Part shown: piece by piece, positions 9,220 through 19,342 of the stretch
How positions within the stretch are numbered: position 1 is the first letter of the stretch
How the letters are laid out: the number at the start of each line of letters is the position of its first letter
From: Paenirhizobium cremeum
GTDB taxonomy: Bacteria; Pseudomonadota; Alphaproteobacteria; Rhizobiales; Rhizobiaceae
Direction of reading: 5' to 3'
Assembly: GCF_022884085.1 (NCBI RefSeq)
Contig: NZ_JAGGCS010000004.1
Span: forward strand, 238,599-302,598
DNA length: 64,000 bases
Position numbers and translations under genes: made by a program
Notes under the pieces: generated by a model
Told to the model about the DNA's origin: nothing
Database searches by the model: none
What the model saw: only the letters and a program-made list of their open reading frames with translations

Positions 9220-9654
9220 CTAGTGCAGTCGCCCTTCCTCGATATCCGGAGCCGCCCACATCTTTTCGATGTTGTAGAACTCGCGGATTTCAGGACGGAA
9301 CACATGCACGATCACGTCACCGGTGTCTATCAGCACCCAGTCGCCCGTTTCCAGTCCCTCGACTCGGGCGGAGCCGAAGCCCTCCTCCTTGAGGTCGGAA
9401 ATCAGGTGCTCACTGATCGCGGTCACATGCCGGTTCGAGCGCCCGGAGACTACGACCATGTAGTCGCCCAGCGCGGATTTTCCGGCAATGTTGATGGTGA
9501 CGATATCTTCTGCCTTGGAGTCCTCGAGGCTTGCAAGGACCAGCTCAAGCGCGCGGGCTGCGGCATCGGCGCCACGTTCCGGGCTTTTGGGAAGGACGAC
9601 AGGCATCTTTCCCTTGGTGTGTACTGTTGTCAGAGTTTTTCCTTTCCTTGGCAT
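9220..9654 (-). CDS. rsfS: Ribosomal silencing factor
   Basis: RsfS binds uL14 on the 50S subunit and blocks joining with 30S under poor nutrition. The core from PKSPERGADAA to the end (about 115 residues) matches the RsfS/Iojap family, including SALGDYMVVVSGRS and GDWVLIDTGDVIVHVF. The start is uncertain. An ATG at 9654 (MPRKGKTL) gives 144 residues but has no clear Shine-Dalgarno. The sequence AAGGAAAGG sits just before a CTG at 9633 that would give the family-like start TTVHTKGK, and an internal ATG lies at 9606. It sits between nadD and rlmH, the usual order. Confidence 0.93.
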   Translation of the reverse strand: MPRKGKTLTTVHTKGKMPVVLPKSPERGADAAARALELVLASLEDSKAEDIVTINIAGKSALGDYMVVVSGRSNRHVTAISEHLISDLKEEGFGSARVEGLETGDWVLIDTGDVIVHVFRPEIREFYNIEKMWAAPDIEEGRLH

Positions 9655-9768
9655 AACAGAACAGCACGTCGGCGATTCCCTCGTTCGGTAATCGCTCATA
9701 GAAGGTGGCATCGTTCCGTTAATCTTTCAAGAGAGCCCGAATTGGCTATGTGGACAGCACGGGAAGCA

Positions 9769-10392
9769 TCATTCGGCAGCCTCCCTGAGCGCAGTGGAGC
9801 TCAGCGGCGAGCGCGGCCCGTGGATGAAGGTCCAGGCAGGGGCCTTTTTCTTCCAGAGGACGCCGGCATCGTCCTCGTCGATGCGGGCATAATCGAAGGT
9901 CCGCGCCATTTTCGACGAGAGATAGGACAGTGTCGAACCCGGCCTGTCGATCACCGCGATGGGGAAAGTCGTCGCGATCCGCCGCCATTGCTGCCACTTG
10001 TGGAACGATTTGAGATTGTCGGCGCCCATGATCCAGATGAAGCGCGCATGCGGATTGCGCGCCTTCACATAATCCAGTGTCCTTGCCGTATAGCTGGTGC
10101 CGAGCGTCTGCTCGAAGGCCGTCACCTTGATGCGGGGGTCCGTGGCAAATTCCTCGCATTTTGCCAGCCGTTCGGAAAGGGGAGCGAGATTGCTGTGGCT
10201 CTTCAAGGGATTGCCAGGCGTCACGATCCACCAGAGCTGGTCGAGGCCGAGTCGCCTGATCGCGATCTCGGCCACCAGCGCGTGCCCTTCATGCGGCGGA
10301 TTGAAGGACCCGCCGAACAGGCCGATCACCATGCCGCGCTCGGTATGCGGCATGAAACGGTATCGGTGGGCAATCGGGTCCTTGGCCGTCAC
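9769..10392 (-). CDS. nadD: Nicotinate-nucleotide adenylyltransferase
   Basis: NadD adenylates nicotinate mononucleotide to deamido-NAD in NAD synthesis. The product has the nucleotidyltransferase motif GGSFNPPHEGH near its N-terminus and the ISSTxxR-like SSTALREA at the C-terminus. The likely start is the GTG at 10392, one base after the proA stop (207 residues). An ATG at 10419 inside proA and an ATG at 10353 (MPHTERGMVIG) are alternatives. It is part of the proB-proA-nadD-rsfS-rlmH run. Confidence 0.94.
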   Translation of the reverse strand: MTAKDPIAHRYRFMPHTERGMVIGLFGGSFNPPHEGHALVAEIAIRRLGLDQLWWIVTPGNPLKSHSNLAPLSERLAKCEEFATDPRIKVTAFEQTLGTSYTARTLDYVKARNPHARFIWIMGADNLKSFHKWQQWRRIATTFPIAVIDRPGSTLSYLSSKMARTFDYARIDEDDAGVLWKKKAPAWTFIHGPRSPLSSTALREAAE

Positions 10393-10393
10393 G

Positions 10394-11680
10394 TCAGGGC
10401 CGCACCTGTCCGGTGCCACGCACCCGGTACTTGAAGGATGTCAGTTGTTCGACACCCACGGGACCGCGCGCGTGCATCTTGCCGGTGGCGATCCCGATTT
10501 CCGCCCCCATGCCGAACTCGCCGCCGTCGGCAAACTGGGTGGAGGCATTATGCAGCAGGATTGCGGAATCGATCTCGTTGAAGAAGCGCTCGACGACGTC
10601 AGGATCTTCCGCCAGCACCGCTTCCGTATGGTTCGACGAATAGCGGTTGATATGGTCGATCGCGCCGGAAACACCATCCACGATCGCGACCGCGATGATG
10701 GCATCGAGATATTCGGTGCGCCAGTCTTCCTCTGTCGCCGGCTTGAACCCCGGATGGACCTTCAGCACCGTCGCCGAGGCGCGGATTTCGCAGCCCGCTT
10801 CCGTCAGCGCCTCGAGAATCGGCATCAGATGGGTGCCGATCGCCGCACTGTCCACGAGCAGGGTTTCGGCCGCGCCACAGATGCCGGTGCGGCGCATCTT
10901 GGAATTGACCACGATCTTCTTCGCCATTTCGAGATCGGCCGAAGCATCCACATAGATATGGCAGAGGCCTTCGAGGTGGGCGAAGACCGGCACGCGCGCC
11001 TCCGACTGGACGCGGGCGACAAGGCTCTTGCCGCCGCGCGGCACGATGACGTCGATCGTGCCCCCGAGGCCGGTCAGCATGGCGCCGACCGCGGCACGAT
11101 CCGTGACGGGAACGAGCTGGATCGCATCCGCAGGCAGGCCCGCCTTTTCGAGCCCCTTCACGAGGCAGGCATGGATCGCACGCGAGGAATGAACCGAATC
11201 CGAACCGCCGCGCAGGATGACAGCATTACCGGCCTTCAGGCAAAGCGCACCGGCATCCGCCGTCACGTTCGGACGGCTCTCGTAGATGACGCCGATCACA
11301 CCGAGCGGCGTGCGCACACGCTCGATCCGGAGACCGTTCGGGCGCTCCCAGGCGGCCATGATTTCGCCGACGGGGTCCTTCAGTTCAGCGACTTCACGAA
11401 TGCCCTTTGCGATGGCGGCAACCCGGTTGGAATCGAGCGTCAGGCGGTCCATGAAGGAGCCCGTCAAACCCGAGGCCTTGCCGTTTTCGACATCGATGGC
11501 ATTGGCCGCAAGGATCGCTTCCTCGCCGGCCAGGATCGCATCGGCCATGGCGATGAGCGCCGCATTCTTCTGCTCGGTTGGGGCAATCGCCAACGGTCGG
11601 GCGGCAGCGCGTGCACTGCGGCCGATATCGAGCATCAGGGCGTCGATGTCCGTCTGGTTGGCGTTTGCCGTGTCAAGCAT
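10394..11680 (-). CDS. proA: Glutamate-5-semialdehyde dehydrogenase (gamma-glutamyl phosphate reductase)
   Basis: ProA reduces gamma-glutamyl phosphate with NADPH to glutamate semialdehyde, the second step of proline synthesis. The 428-residue protein shows the family stretches [16 protein letters not shown] (about 113-128) and [14 protein letters not shown], which carries the catalytic cysteine. The ATG at 11680 overlaps the proB stop in ATGCTTGA, so translation is coupled with ProB, the enzyme that supplies its unstable substrate. Confidence 0.97.
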   Translation of the reverse strand: MLDTANANQTDIDALMLDIGRSARAAARPLAIAPTEQKNAALIAMADAILAGEEAILAANAIDVENGKASGLTGSFMDRLTLDSNRVAAIAKGIREVAELKDPVGEIMAAWERPNGLRIERVRTPLGVIGVIYESRPNVTADAGALCLKAGNAVILRGGSDSVHSSRAIHACLVKGLEKAGLPADAIQLVPVTDRAAVGAMLTGLGGTIDVIVPRGGKSLVARVQSEARVPVFAHLEGLCHIYVDASADLEMAKKIVVNSKMRRTGICGAAETLLVDSAAIGTHLMPILEALTEAGCEIRASATVLKVHPGFKPATEEDWRTEYLDAIIAVAIVDGVSGAIDHINRYSSNHTEAVLAEDPDVVERFFNEIDSAILLHNASTQFADGGEFGMGAEIGIATGKMHARGPVGVEQLTSFKYRVRGTGQVRP

Positions 11681-12854
11681 GGGCTTCGTCCTTGTTTTCG
11701 GCACTCGCAATATGCTCGTGCTTATGTGCCGGATCGGTCATCACCAGGTCGTCCCGGTGGATCATGGCCGAGCGACCGGCATAACCGAGGATCTCCTCGA
11801 TCTCGCCGGACTTGCGACCGGCGATCTTGCGGGCATCGTCGGCATCGTAGCCGGCGAGCCCCCGGGCAATCTCGCGGCCTTCGGTTCCGATGACCGAAAC
11901 GGTATCGCCGCGGCTGAACTGGCCGGCAACCGTGCGCACACCGGCCGGCAGCAGGCTCTTGCCCGCCTTGAGCGCAACCTGCGCGCCGGCATCGATATGC
12001 AGTTCGCCCGCCGGCTGGAGCTGGCCGGCGATCCAGGTCTTGCGCGCGGTGACGGGTGCCGCGGACGGTGCAAACCACGAATGGCGAGCGCCATCGACGA
12101 TGCTTTTCAGCGGATGGTCGGCCTTGCCCGAAGCGATAATCATCGCACAGCCCGCTCCGGTCGCGATCTTGCCGGCATCGATCTTGGTCCGCATGCCGCC
12201 GCGCGAAAGTTCGGACGCGGCCCCGCCGGCCATCGCCTCGATCTCCGGTGTGATCTCGGCAACGGTGTCGAGGAACCTCGCCTGCGGATCGAGATGCGGC
12301 GGTGCGGTGTAGAGACCGTCGATATCCGACAAAAGCACCAGCAGGTCGGCGCCGGCCATGGTGGCGACGCGGGCGGCAAGCCGGTCGTTGTCGCCGTAGC
12401 GAATCTCGGTCGTGGCGACAGTGTCGTTCTCGTTGATGATCGGGACAGCCCCGATCTTCAGAAGCTGTTTCAGCGTAGCGCGCGCATTGAGATAGCGCCG
12501 GCGCTCCTCGGTATCGCCGAGCGTCAGGAGGATCTGGCCGGCGACGATGGAGGAGCGTGACAGGCTTTCCGACCAGTGACGCGCAAGCGCAATCTGACCG
12601 ACTGCAGCCGCCGCCTGGCTCTCCTCCAGTTTCAGCGCCCCGGAGGGAAGGTCGAGTACCGTTCTTCCGAGCGCAATCGCACCCGAGGAAACGACCAGCA
12701 CGTCGATGCCGCGAGCCTTGAGCTCAGCGATATCGTCGCAGATGGCATCGAGCCAGGCTTTCTTCAGACCGCTGCCGCGATCGACCAGCAGCGCCGAACC
12801 GATCTTGATGACGATGCGCTTATAGCGAGTCAGCGATTTGCGTGCGGCGGTCAT
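11673..12854 (-). CDS. proB: Glutamate 5-kinase with PUA domain
   Basis: ProB phosphorylates glutamate and is the committed, proline-inhibited step of proline synthesis. The 393-residue product has the amino-acid kinase domain ([11 protein letters not shown] near residue 15, NENDTVAT near 146) and a C-terminal PUA domain (about 285-370), as in E. coli ProB. It starts two bases after the obgE stop and overlaps proA by 8 bases. Confidence 0.97.
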   Translation of the reverse strand: MTAARKSLTRYKRIVIKIGSALLVDRGSGLKKAWLDAICDDIAELKARGIDVLVVSSGAIALGRTVLDLPSGALKLEESQAAAAVGQIALARHWSESLSRSSIVAGQILLTLGDTEERRRYLNARATLKQLLKIGAVPIINENDTVATTEIRYGDNDRLAARVATMAGADLLVLLSDIDGLYTAPPHLDPQARFLDTVAEITPEIEAMAGGAASELSRGGMRTKIDAGKIATGAGCAMIIASGKADHPLKSIVDGARHSWFAPSAAPVTARKTWIAGQLQPAGELHIDAGAQVALKAGKSLLPAGVRTVAGQFSRGDTVSVIGTEGREIARGLAGYDADDARKIAGRKSGEIEEILGYAGRSAMIHRDDLVMTDPAHKHEHIASAENKDEAHA

Positions 12855-12855
12855 G

Positions 12856-13920
<1,065 letters not shown>

Positions 13921-14002
13921 TCAGCCATTGATAACGTGTCGGGATGTACGGAATTTATGCGGCCATCGATATAGCCGGTTGAAGCGGAGGTCAAAGAGTA
14001 TC

Positions 14003-14860
14003 GTGAAGTTCGTCAGCTACAACATCCAGTTCGGCATGGGTCTGGATGACAAATTCGACCCCGTGCGGATTGCCGACAGCATCCGGGACGCCGATGTCAT
14101 CGCCCTGCAGGAAGTAACCCGCGGTTTTCATCGCAACGGCCATGCCGATCTCGTCGAAACTTTCGCCGGGCTCTTTCCCGAATACTCCTGCGCCTTCGGT
14201 GCGGCTTGCGACGTTCTGGTCGACCAACAGGTCATTGGTGGCCGCCGCGCCGAACGTCGCTTCCAGTTCGGCAACATGGTCTTGTCGCGCTACCCGATCC
14301 TTGCGACCCGGCATCTGCTGCTGCCGCGCAGCCGAACCTATGACAAGCTCAACCTGCAACGCGGCGCAGTCGAGGCCGTTATAGACGCGCCAGACGGCCC
14401 GCTGCGCGTCTATTCCCTCCATCTCGATCACGTTTCGCCCGGCGAACGGATCGCCCAGATCCGCTTCATCAAGGAACGTGTCGCAAACTTCGCCCACGAA
14501 GGCGGAGCTCTGACGGGAGCCTGCGAATTCGGGCTTAAGGGTCTGCCGGTTCCCTCCGGCTACCTCGTCATGGGCGATTTCAACATGGAACCGGAATCGC
14601 CCGAATATATCGAGATGGTCGGCCTCAATGACGCCTTCTACGGCCGCGTGCCGCGCGCCGACCTGCCGCTCGATGCGCTGGCGCATTGCCGCGCCCATAG
14701 CCCGGAAGGCTACAGCTGGATGAGTCCCGATCGCACCGTGCGCAAGCATCTCGACTACTGTTTCCTCAGTGGTGATCTCGCCTCTCGCCTGAAAAACGCA
14801 AGCGTCGACGTTTCCGCCCCGGGTTCGGATCATTTCCCGGTCTGGGTGGAGCTCGCCTGA
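14003..14860 (+). CDS. Endonuclease/exonuclease/phosphatase family protein
   Basis: This 285-residue EEP-superfamily hydrolase has the motifs KFVSYNIQFG (N-terminal), ALQEV (metal-binding Glu), LHLDHVSP, GDFNMEP and the final SDHFPV with the catalytic His. Members cut phosphodiester bonds in nucleic acids, sphingomyelin or phosphoinositides, and the substrate here is unknown. No signal peptide is seen, so the protein is probably cytoplasmic. The start is the GTG at 14003 with GGAGG at 13986-13990. The longer frame beginning at 13916 runs back to the obgE start and is rejected. Confidence 0.85.
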   Translation: MKFVSYNIQFGMGLDDKFDPVRIADSIRDADVIALQEVTRGFHRNGHADLVETFAGLFPEYSCAFGAACDVLVDQQVIGGRRAERRFQFGNMVLSRYPILATRHLLLPRSRTYDKLNLQRGAVEAVIDAPDGPLRVYSLHLDHVSPGERIAQIRFIKERVANFAHEGGALTGACEFGLKGLPVPSGYLVMGDFNMEPESPEYIEMVGLNDAFYGRVPRADLPLDALAHCRAHSPEGYSWMSPDRTVRKHLDYCFLSGDLASRLKNASVDVSAPGSDHFPVWVELA

Positions 14861-14921
14861 CACTGACAAGCGCCGCCCGCCGGCGATGCCGGGCAGCATC
14901 AACCTGCCCGGCATCCCGTTT

Positions 14922-15497
14922 TCATGCGCCCGGACGGAAATCCGGCTGCGTCACCCGCGTCTCGATATGCGGCGCGACCGCATTGCGGGAACGCGAGTAG
15001 AGATCGCCGCTGCGGGTGACCGCAAAGCCGAGCTTTTCCTGAATGCGCAGCGAGGCGGCATTGTCGGCGAAAGCACCGGAATGCAGCACCTCCTCCGGCA
15101 TGCGGCGGAAGAAGCGCTCGACCGCCGCGGCAGCCGCCTCGGACATGATGCCCCTGCCCCAGTAGTAGCGGTCCAGCCAGTAGCCGAGATTCCACTGGCC
15201 ATGCCGGAGCTCGATGGCGACGGCGCCGATATGCACGTCGTCCCCCGAGGCGGTGATTGCGAACGACCAGTCCGGCGTCAGGCCGGACGTCACCCGGCTC
15301 AGCCAGTCGGTGGCGTCCTGACGATCGTAGGGAACCGGCACCCGCGCCAGCATCCGCACCACCTGATAGTCGGAGAGAGACTGGGCGATCGCATCGGCAT
15401 CGCCCATGCGCTGCGGTCGGAGCACCAGCCGCTTCGTCTCGATGATGGGGCAAGGTCCGGGCGGTCGCGTTCCGGGACGCTGGAGGAGAGCATTCAT
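14922..15497 (-). CDS. GNAT N-acetyltransferase, RimJ/RimL type (second of a tandem pair)
   Basis: The 191-residue protein belongs to the RimJ/RimL branch of GNAT acetyltransferases. It begins with the IETKRLVLRPQRMGDADAI stretch and carries LGYWLDRYYWGRGIMSEA, the acetyl-CoA-binding motif A, at about residues 104-121. NAASLRIQEKLGF is typical of motif B. The ATG at 15497 overlaps the stop of the upstream GNAT gene as ATGA. Substrates of such proteins range from ribosomal proteins to small amines and are not predictable here. Confidence 0.88.
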   Translation of the reverse strand: MNALLQRPGTRPPGPCPIIETKRLVLRPQRMGDADAIAQSLSDYQVVRMLARVPVPYDRQDATDWLSRVTSGLTPDWSFAITASGDDVHIGAVAIELRHGQWNLGYWLDRYYWGRGIMSEAAAAAVERFFRRMPEEVLHSGAFADNAASLRIQEKLGFAVTRSGDLYSRSRNAVAPHIETRVTQPDFRPGA

Positions 15498-16129
15498 CTC
15501 ATCTCCCCCCAGCTCTTGAGCGACATCCAGGTCTTGCGGTCGAGCCTGTACCATTCGACGGGCATCATGCCGCCGGTCGCAAGGTTGCCGACCATGCCGG
15601 AACCCTGGAACTGGAAGCCGCACTTCTGGATCACCCGCCGTGAGGCGATGTTGGTGACCCTGCAACGGGCATCGATCCGCTCGATGTCGCGGGTACGGAA
15701 AGCCATGTCGATCAGCGCATGCGCAGCCTCCGTGCCATAGCCCCGGTTCCAGTAGGGTTCGCCGAGCCAGTATCCGATCTCCAACGTCTCGTCGTCGCTG
15801 GGATGCGGTTCGAGCCCGCAGCAACCGAGGAACTCTCCGTTTACGGCTTTTGTGATGGCATAGACGCACTTGCCAATCTCGCCGATATTCGTGCGTCGCA
15901 CGAAATCGGCGGCGTCTTTAGCCGTATACGGGTGCGGCATGCGCGACACCATGGTCGCGATCGCGGCGTTGTTGGCGAGATGGGCAAGGGCGTCGATGTC
16001 TTCTTCGTGGGGGGCCCGCATGACGAGCCGCTGCGATAACAAGACGGGGCAATCGCTCCGCTGCCGATCCGGCCTGAGCCGGTCCTGGGGTGACCGGGAT
16101 TGGTCGACCCTCAACAATTCGCTTTGCAT
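15494..16129 (-). CDS. GNAT N-acetyltransferase, RimJ/RimL type (first of a tandem pair)
   Basis: The 211-residue RimJ/RimL-type acetyltransferase has [20 protein letters not shown] near residue 32, the motif A segment [18 protein letters not shown] and [13 protein letters not shown]. The first 25 or so residues ([16 protein letters not shown]...) are unusual and rich in Arg and Asp, and may be a low-conservation extension. A GAAGGAGA Shine-Dalgarno precedes the ATG. Its similarity to the next gene, which overlaps it, suggests an old tandem duplication. Confidence 0.88.
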   Translation of the reverse strand: MQSELLRVDQSRSPQDRLRPDRQRSDCPVLLSQRLVMRAPHEEDIDALAHLANNAAIATMVSRMPHPYTAKDAADFVRRTNIGEIGKCVYAITKAVNGEFLGCCGLEPHPSDDETLEIGYWLGEPYWNRGYGTEAAHALIDMAFRTRDIERIDARCRVTNIASRRVIQKCGFQFQGSGMVGNLATGGMMPVEWYRLDRKTWMSLKSWGEMR

Positions 16130-16161
16130 GGTTCAGTCTCCTTCTGGTTGAAAAGGCACAA

Positions 16162-16200
16162 GAAAAAGGGGAGTTGGGTGGCGCCCCATCTCCCCTGTTT
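16162..16200 (-). terminator. Intrinsic terminator of the rplU-rpmA operon
   Basis: On the minus strand, GGGGAG (forward CTCCCC, 16190-16195) pairs with CTCCCC (forward GGGGAG, 16168-16173), with additional G:C pairing inside. The stem is followed by TTTTTCT (forward AGAAAAA, 16161-16167). It lies between the rpmA stop and the GNAT start, so it separates these transcripts. Confidence 0.8.
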
Positions 16201-16221
16201 TCTAGACTGAACCTGTTACGG

Positions 16222-16249
16222 ACAGCCGGGTCGATGAGACGCCGGCTGT
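16222..16249. repeat. Inverted repeat just after rpmA
   Basis: ACAGCCGG (16222-16229) and CCGGCTGT (16242-16249) form a perfect 8-base stem with a 12-base loop, 16 bases after rpmA. No T-run follows on the minus strand, so it may protect the rpmA 3' end rather than terminate. Confidence 0.5.
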
Positions 16250-16265
16250 TTAGAGCGTTACCGGC

Positions 16266-16538
16266 TTATTCCGCTGCTTCCGCCGTTTTCGGCATTACGG
16301 ACACGTATACTCGGCCGTTGGCCTTCGTACGGTACGCGACATTGCCGGCGGAAAGTGCAAAGAGGGTATGGTCCTTGCCCATGCCGACGTTCGCACCCGG
16401 ATGCCACTGGGTGCCGCGCTGACGCACGATAATGTTGCCTGCAACGACGACTTCGCCGCCGAACTTCTTCACGCCAAGGCGCTTGGACTCGGAATCGCGA
16501 CCGTTACGCGAGGAACCGCCAGCTTTTTTGTGTGCCAT
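16266..16538 (-). CDS. rpmA: 50S ribosomal protein bL27
   Basis: The 90-residue protein begins [20 protein letters not shown], the bL27 N-terminus that reaches the peptidyl transferase centre. It continues with [10 protein letters not shown] and [24 protein letters not shown] (read in two parts). The gene follows rplU by 39 bases. A GGAGAA-type Shine-Dalgarno lies upstream of the ATG. Confidence 0.98.
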   Translation of the reverse strand: MAHKKAGGSSRNGRDSESKRLGVKKFGGEVVVAGNIIVRQRGTQWHPGANVGMGKDHTLFALSAGNVAYRTKANGRVYVSVMPKTAEAAE

Positions 16539-16577
16539 TGGAGTTCTCCTTTAAACCTTGTTCTCGTTTGAGCGCGA

Positions 16578-16892
16578 TTAAGCGGCTACGATGTCGGTGA
16601 TGCGCACCACGGTGTGGTGCTGGCGATGGCCGCGCGAACGCTTGGAGTTCTGGCGACGACGCTTCTTGAATGCGATCACCTTCTTGCCGCGGGTCTGCTC
16701 GACGACTTCGGCCTTGACGGAAGCACCGGCGACGAAAGGCGCGCCGATCTTCGCATCGGCACCTTCGCCGACAACGAGGACTTCGGTGAATTCTACGGTT
16801 GCACCAGCTTCGGCTTCCAGCTTCTCGATGGAGAGCACGTCGTTGGTGTTGACGCGGTACTGCTTACCGCCGGTCTTGATGACTGCGAACAT
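16578..16892 (-). CDS. rplU: 50S ribosomal protein bL21
   Basis: The 104-residue protein starts [14 protein letters not shown], as bL21 does, and has the conserved basic stretch around [15 protein letters not shown] and GHRQHHT. It is the first gene of the rplU-rpmA pair, with AAGGATA before the ATG. The two proteins bind 23S rRNA in the large subunit. Confidence 0.98.
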   Translation of the reverse strand: MFAVIKTGGKQYRVNTNDVLSIEKLEAEAGATVEFTEVLVVGEGADAKIGAPFVAGASVKAEVVEQTRGKKVIAFKKRRRQNSKRSRGHRQHHTVVRITDIVAA

Positions 16893-17194
16893 TTTTTATC
16901 CTTTCATGTTCGTTCCAGCTCTGCCCGGCTTGCCGGACGGCTGTCTTTTTGTCAGTCGGTGTAGCGGATGCCCTCGGCTCTATTTGAACCCGAAACACCC
17001 GCCGGTGGCTTCCCGCATCGAAGCGGGGGAAAACGAGACACAGTACGCCCATGTCTAATTCCCCGGTCGCATACGTGAGGCGCAAAAAACTGTCAAGATA
17101 AAAGCTTAGGGTCAGGCGATATTCGCGCTTGCCAGCCTTTGAAACACCCGCTATGAGACAGCCCGCGCTGACCAACGCGTCATCATGCTCAAGC
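16893..17194. other. Intergenic region upstream of rplU, no gene seen
   Basis: About 300 bases separate rplU from tRNA-Ser. It must hold the rplU promoter and 5' leader. I see no convincing open frame and no recognised ribosomal-protein leader fold. The short string GAAACACCCGC occurs twice, near 16990 and 17146, which may be chance. Confidence 0.5.
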
Positions 17195-17284
17195 GGAGAG
17201 GTGGCTGAGTGGTCGAAAGCACCGCACTCGAAATGCGGCATACGGGCAACCGTATCGTGGGTTCGAATCCCACCCTCTCCGCCA
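17195..17284 (+). tRNA. tRNA-Ser (anticodon CGA)
   Basis: The acceptor GGAGAGG (17195-17201) pairs with CCTCTCC (17274-17280), followed by discriminator G and an encoded CCA (17282-17284). The anticodon stem CCGCA/TGCGG (17222-17226 and 17234-17238) encloses loop CTCGAAA with anticodon CGA at 17229-17231, reading UCG codons. A long variable arm (ATACGGGCAACCGTAT) and the T-loop GTTCGAATCC are present, as in class II serine tRNAs. Confidence 0.98.
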
Positions 17285-17522
17285 TTTCATTACCCGATGC
17301 ATGGGGGTGACAGCATCAACGCAGCGTACGTGCATGATATCCCATAAAAACTGCGCGTTCTTCTTCGCCTTGCGTGAATGAGTTGTCTTTGAGCAAAGCT
17401 TTGCACCGATAGGCCGTCGCCTTTGACCGGCGGGTTCGTTCCCCGGGTGCTTTCTTACGCTTGCCCGCGCCCGAGGGTCTTCGTGAAAGCGGACCGGCTG
17501 CAACTGGCAGCAGTTCGGGTTG

Positions 17523-18290
17523 CTAATGCAGGCCGAACAGCCCGAGCAATTCTTCGCGCTGGCGCACAAAGCCGGGGGTGCTGCGATCGCGCGGGCGCGG
17601 AAGGTCGATGTCGATCAGCCTTGGCTCCCCGCCTTTTTCGCGCGGCAGGATCAGGATGCGGTCAGCCAGGAAGATCGCCTCCTCGAGATCGTGAGTAACG
17701 AGCACCGTCGTCACGTCCTCCTCCTTCCAGATGCGCGCCAACTCCTGCTGCATGCCGATCTTGGTCATGGCGTCGAGCGCACCCAGGGGTTCGTCGAGCA
17801 GAAGGATCTCCGGCTGGACGGCAAGCGCGCGGGCGATGCCCACCCTCTGCGCCATGCCGCCCGAGAGCTGACGGGGATAGGCGGTCTCGAAGCCCTTGAG
17901 GCCGACGAGATCGACATATCTCTGGGAGGCGAGCCGGGCCTCCTCGCGGGATAGGCCTCTCGTCTCCAGGCCGAAACCGATATTGTCGATTACCGTCAAC
18001 CAGGGCAGAAGGCGTGGCTCCTGGAAGATGACCGCCCGCTCGGTGCCGACGCCGCGGACCTGTCGGCCATCGATCAGCACATCGCCGCCATCGGCCTCTT
18101 CGAGACCTGCAAGAATTCTGAGAAGCGTCGTCTTGCCGGAGCCGCTGGCCCCCACGATCGCCAGGCTCTCGCCCGAGCGGATCATAAGGTTCAGGTCATG
18201 CAGAACCGGCAAGGGTATGCCGTTGAGGATGAAGGACTTGGAAAGGTGACGAACCGCCACTTCTCCGCGAATCGTGCCTGAAGGAGCCAT
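17523..18290 (-). CDS. ABC transporter ATP-binding protein, SsuB/TauB-like (nitrate/sulfonate/taurine type)
   Basis: The 255-residue ATPase has Walker A GASGSGKTT, the signature LSGGMAQRVGIARAL and Walker B ILLLDEPLGALD, matching the sulfonate/taurine/nitrate importer family. The frame allows a GTG at 18296, but the ATG at 18290 sits at better spacing from GAGG. It lies 9 bases after the substrate-binding protein gene and is the last gene of the minus-strand operon running from 21544. Together with the permease and binding protein it would power import of a sulfonate-like compound. The exact substrate is not known. Confidence 0.9.
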   Translation of the reverse strand: MAPSGTIRGEVAVRHLSKSFILNGIPLPVLHDLNLMIRSGESLAIVGASGSGKTTLLRILAGLEEADGGDVLIDGRQVRGVGTERAVIFQEPRLLPWLTVIDNIGFGLETRGLSREEARLASQRYVDLVGLKGFETAYPRQLSGGMAQRVGIARALAVQPEILLLDEPLGALDAMTKIGMQQELARIWKEEDVTTVLVTHDLEEAIFLADRILILPREKGGEPRLIDIDLPRPRDRSTPGFVRQREELLGLFGLH

Positions 18291-18299
18291 CGTCACGCC

Positions 18300-19277
18300 T
18301 CAATTGCTCGCCGTCTCGGGAGTGTAGAGAAGGTCCCTTGCGGCCAGTTGCCCTTCCTTGAGCTTGCCTTCGCGCACAAGGACGTCGATCCAGAACTGAA
18401 GATCGCGCTCGACCGCCTTGCCGCCCGGCCGCACGCCATAACCCCTGAAATAGCGGGCGATGTCCGGATTTTCGCCGCGTTCGGCGAGCGCCTTGGCAAA
18501 AATCGCCCTGGTCTCCTCGGGATGTTCGCGGGCGTAATCCAGGGCGCGCTGCGATTGTTCGACGAAAACCCTGGCGACTTGCGGATGCGTCGCGATGAAG
18601 TCGCGGCGCAGAACAACGAAGCCGCCGGCGATTTCTCCGAGCACGTCGGTATCATCGAAGATCGCGCGCAGTCCGCCATTTTGCCTGGCCGCGCCTTCGA
18701 AGGTGGTCTGCCAGTAGCCGAAAGCCGAAATGTCGACCTGGCCCGACCTGAGGACCTGCTCCAGCTGCGGCCCCGGAACGACGATCTGATTGGCGGCATC
18801 GGAGGGCAGGTCGACCGAATGGAGCGCCTCGCGGATCGTATAGTCAAGATGAGCTCCGAGCGTGTTCACCGCGATGCTCTTACCAGCTATGTCTTTGATA
18901 TCCTTTATCGGGCTGTCTTCGAGCACATAGAAGATCGATTGCACCTCGTCATTGATGCCGTTCGACGGATAGGCGGCGACGAAATCGTTTCCGCCCACGA
19001 TCGAGTTCAGCACGGCAGAGGTCGCGGCGCTGCCGATTTCCACATCGCCCGAGGCAAGCGCGACCAGCGAGGTCGGACCACCCGTGGCATAGCCGACATT
19101 TTCAATGGTAATACCGGTGCCGTCGAAATAGCCGAGCTCGGCGGCAAGTTCATGGGCCGACAATCCGCCCTGGCTGGCGAGATAGCGGAGCTTGACCTCC
19201 TCCGCGGCATAGGCGGTGTCTGCCAGAGAAAGCGCGATGACTGCGGAGAGGAACAGCTTGCGGGAATGGGGTGTCAT
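18300..19277 (-). CDS. ABC transporter substrate-binding protein, SsuA-like
   Basis: The 325-residue periplasmic binding protein has a signal peptide (about residues 1-24, ending ADTAYA) and the NMT1/SsuA-type fold, with GYATGGPTSLVALASGDVEIG near residue 60 read in parts. DIKDIAGKSIAVNTLGAH is the typical hinge region. The ATG at 19277 has AAGGAAA upstream. An ATG 75 bases earlier lies in the intergenic gap and is rejected. It probably delivers an organosulfonate or related ligand to the adjacent permease. Confidence 0.88.
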   Translation of the reverse strand: MTPHSRKLFLSAVIALSLADTAYAAEEVKLRYLASQGGLSAHELAAELGYFDGTGITIENVGYATGGPTSLVALASGDVEIGSAATSAVLNSIVGGNDFVAAYPSNGINDEVQSIFYVLEDSPIKDIKDIAGKSIAVNTLGAHLDYTIREALHSVDLPSDAANQIVVPGPQLEQVLRSGQVDISAFGYWQTTFEGAARQNGGLRAIFDDTDVLGEIAGGFVVLRRDFIATHPQVARVFVEQSQRALDYAREHPEETRAIFAKALAERGENPDIARYFRGYGVRPGGKAVERDLQFWIDVLVREGKLKEGQLAARDLLYTPETASN

Positions 19278-19342
19278 GGGAATTTTCCTTTCAATCACGA
19301 GATAACGGGCACGAGATAACGGGAAGGTGCCGGTCCGGGCGT

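Noticed and set aside
10097..11893. 598-codon open frame on the plus strand
   Set aside because: It is antisense to nadD, proA and proB and has no recognisable domain.
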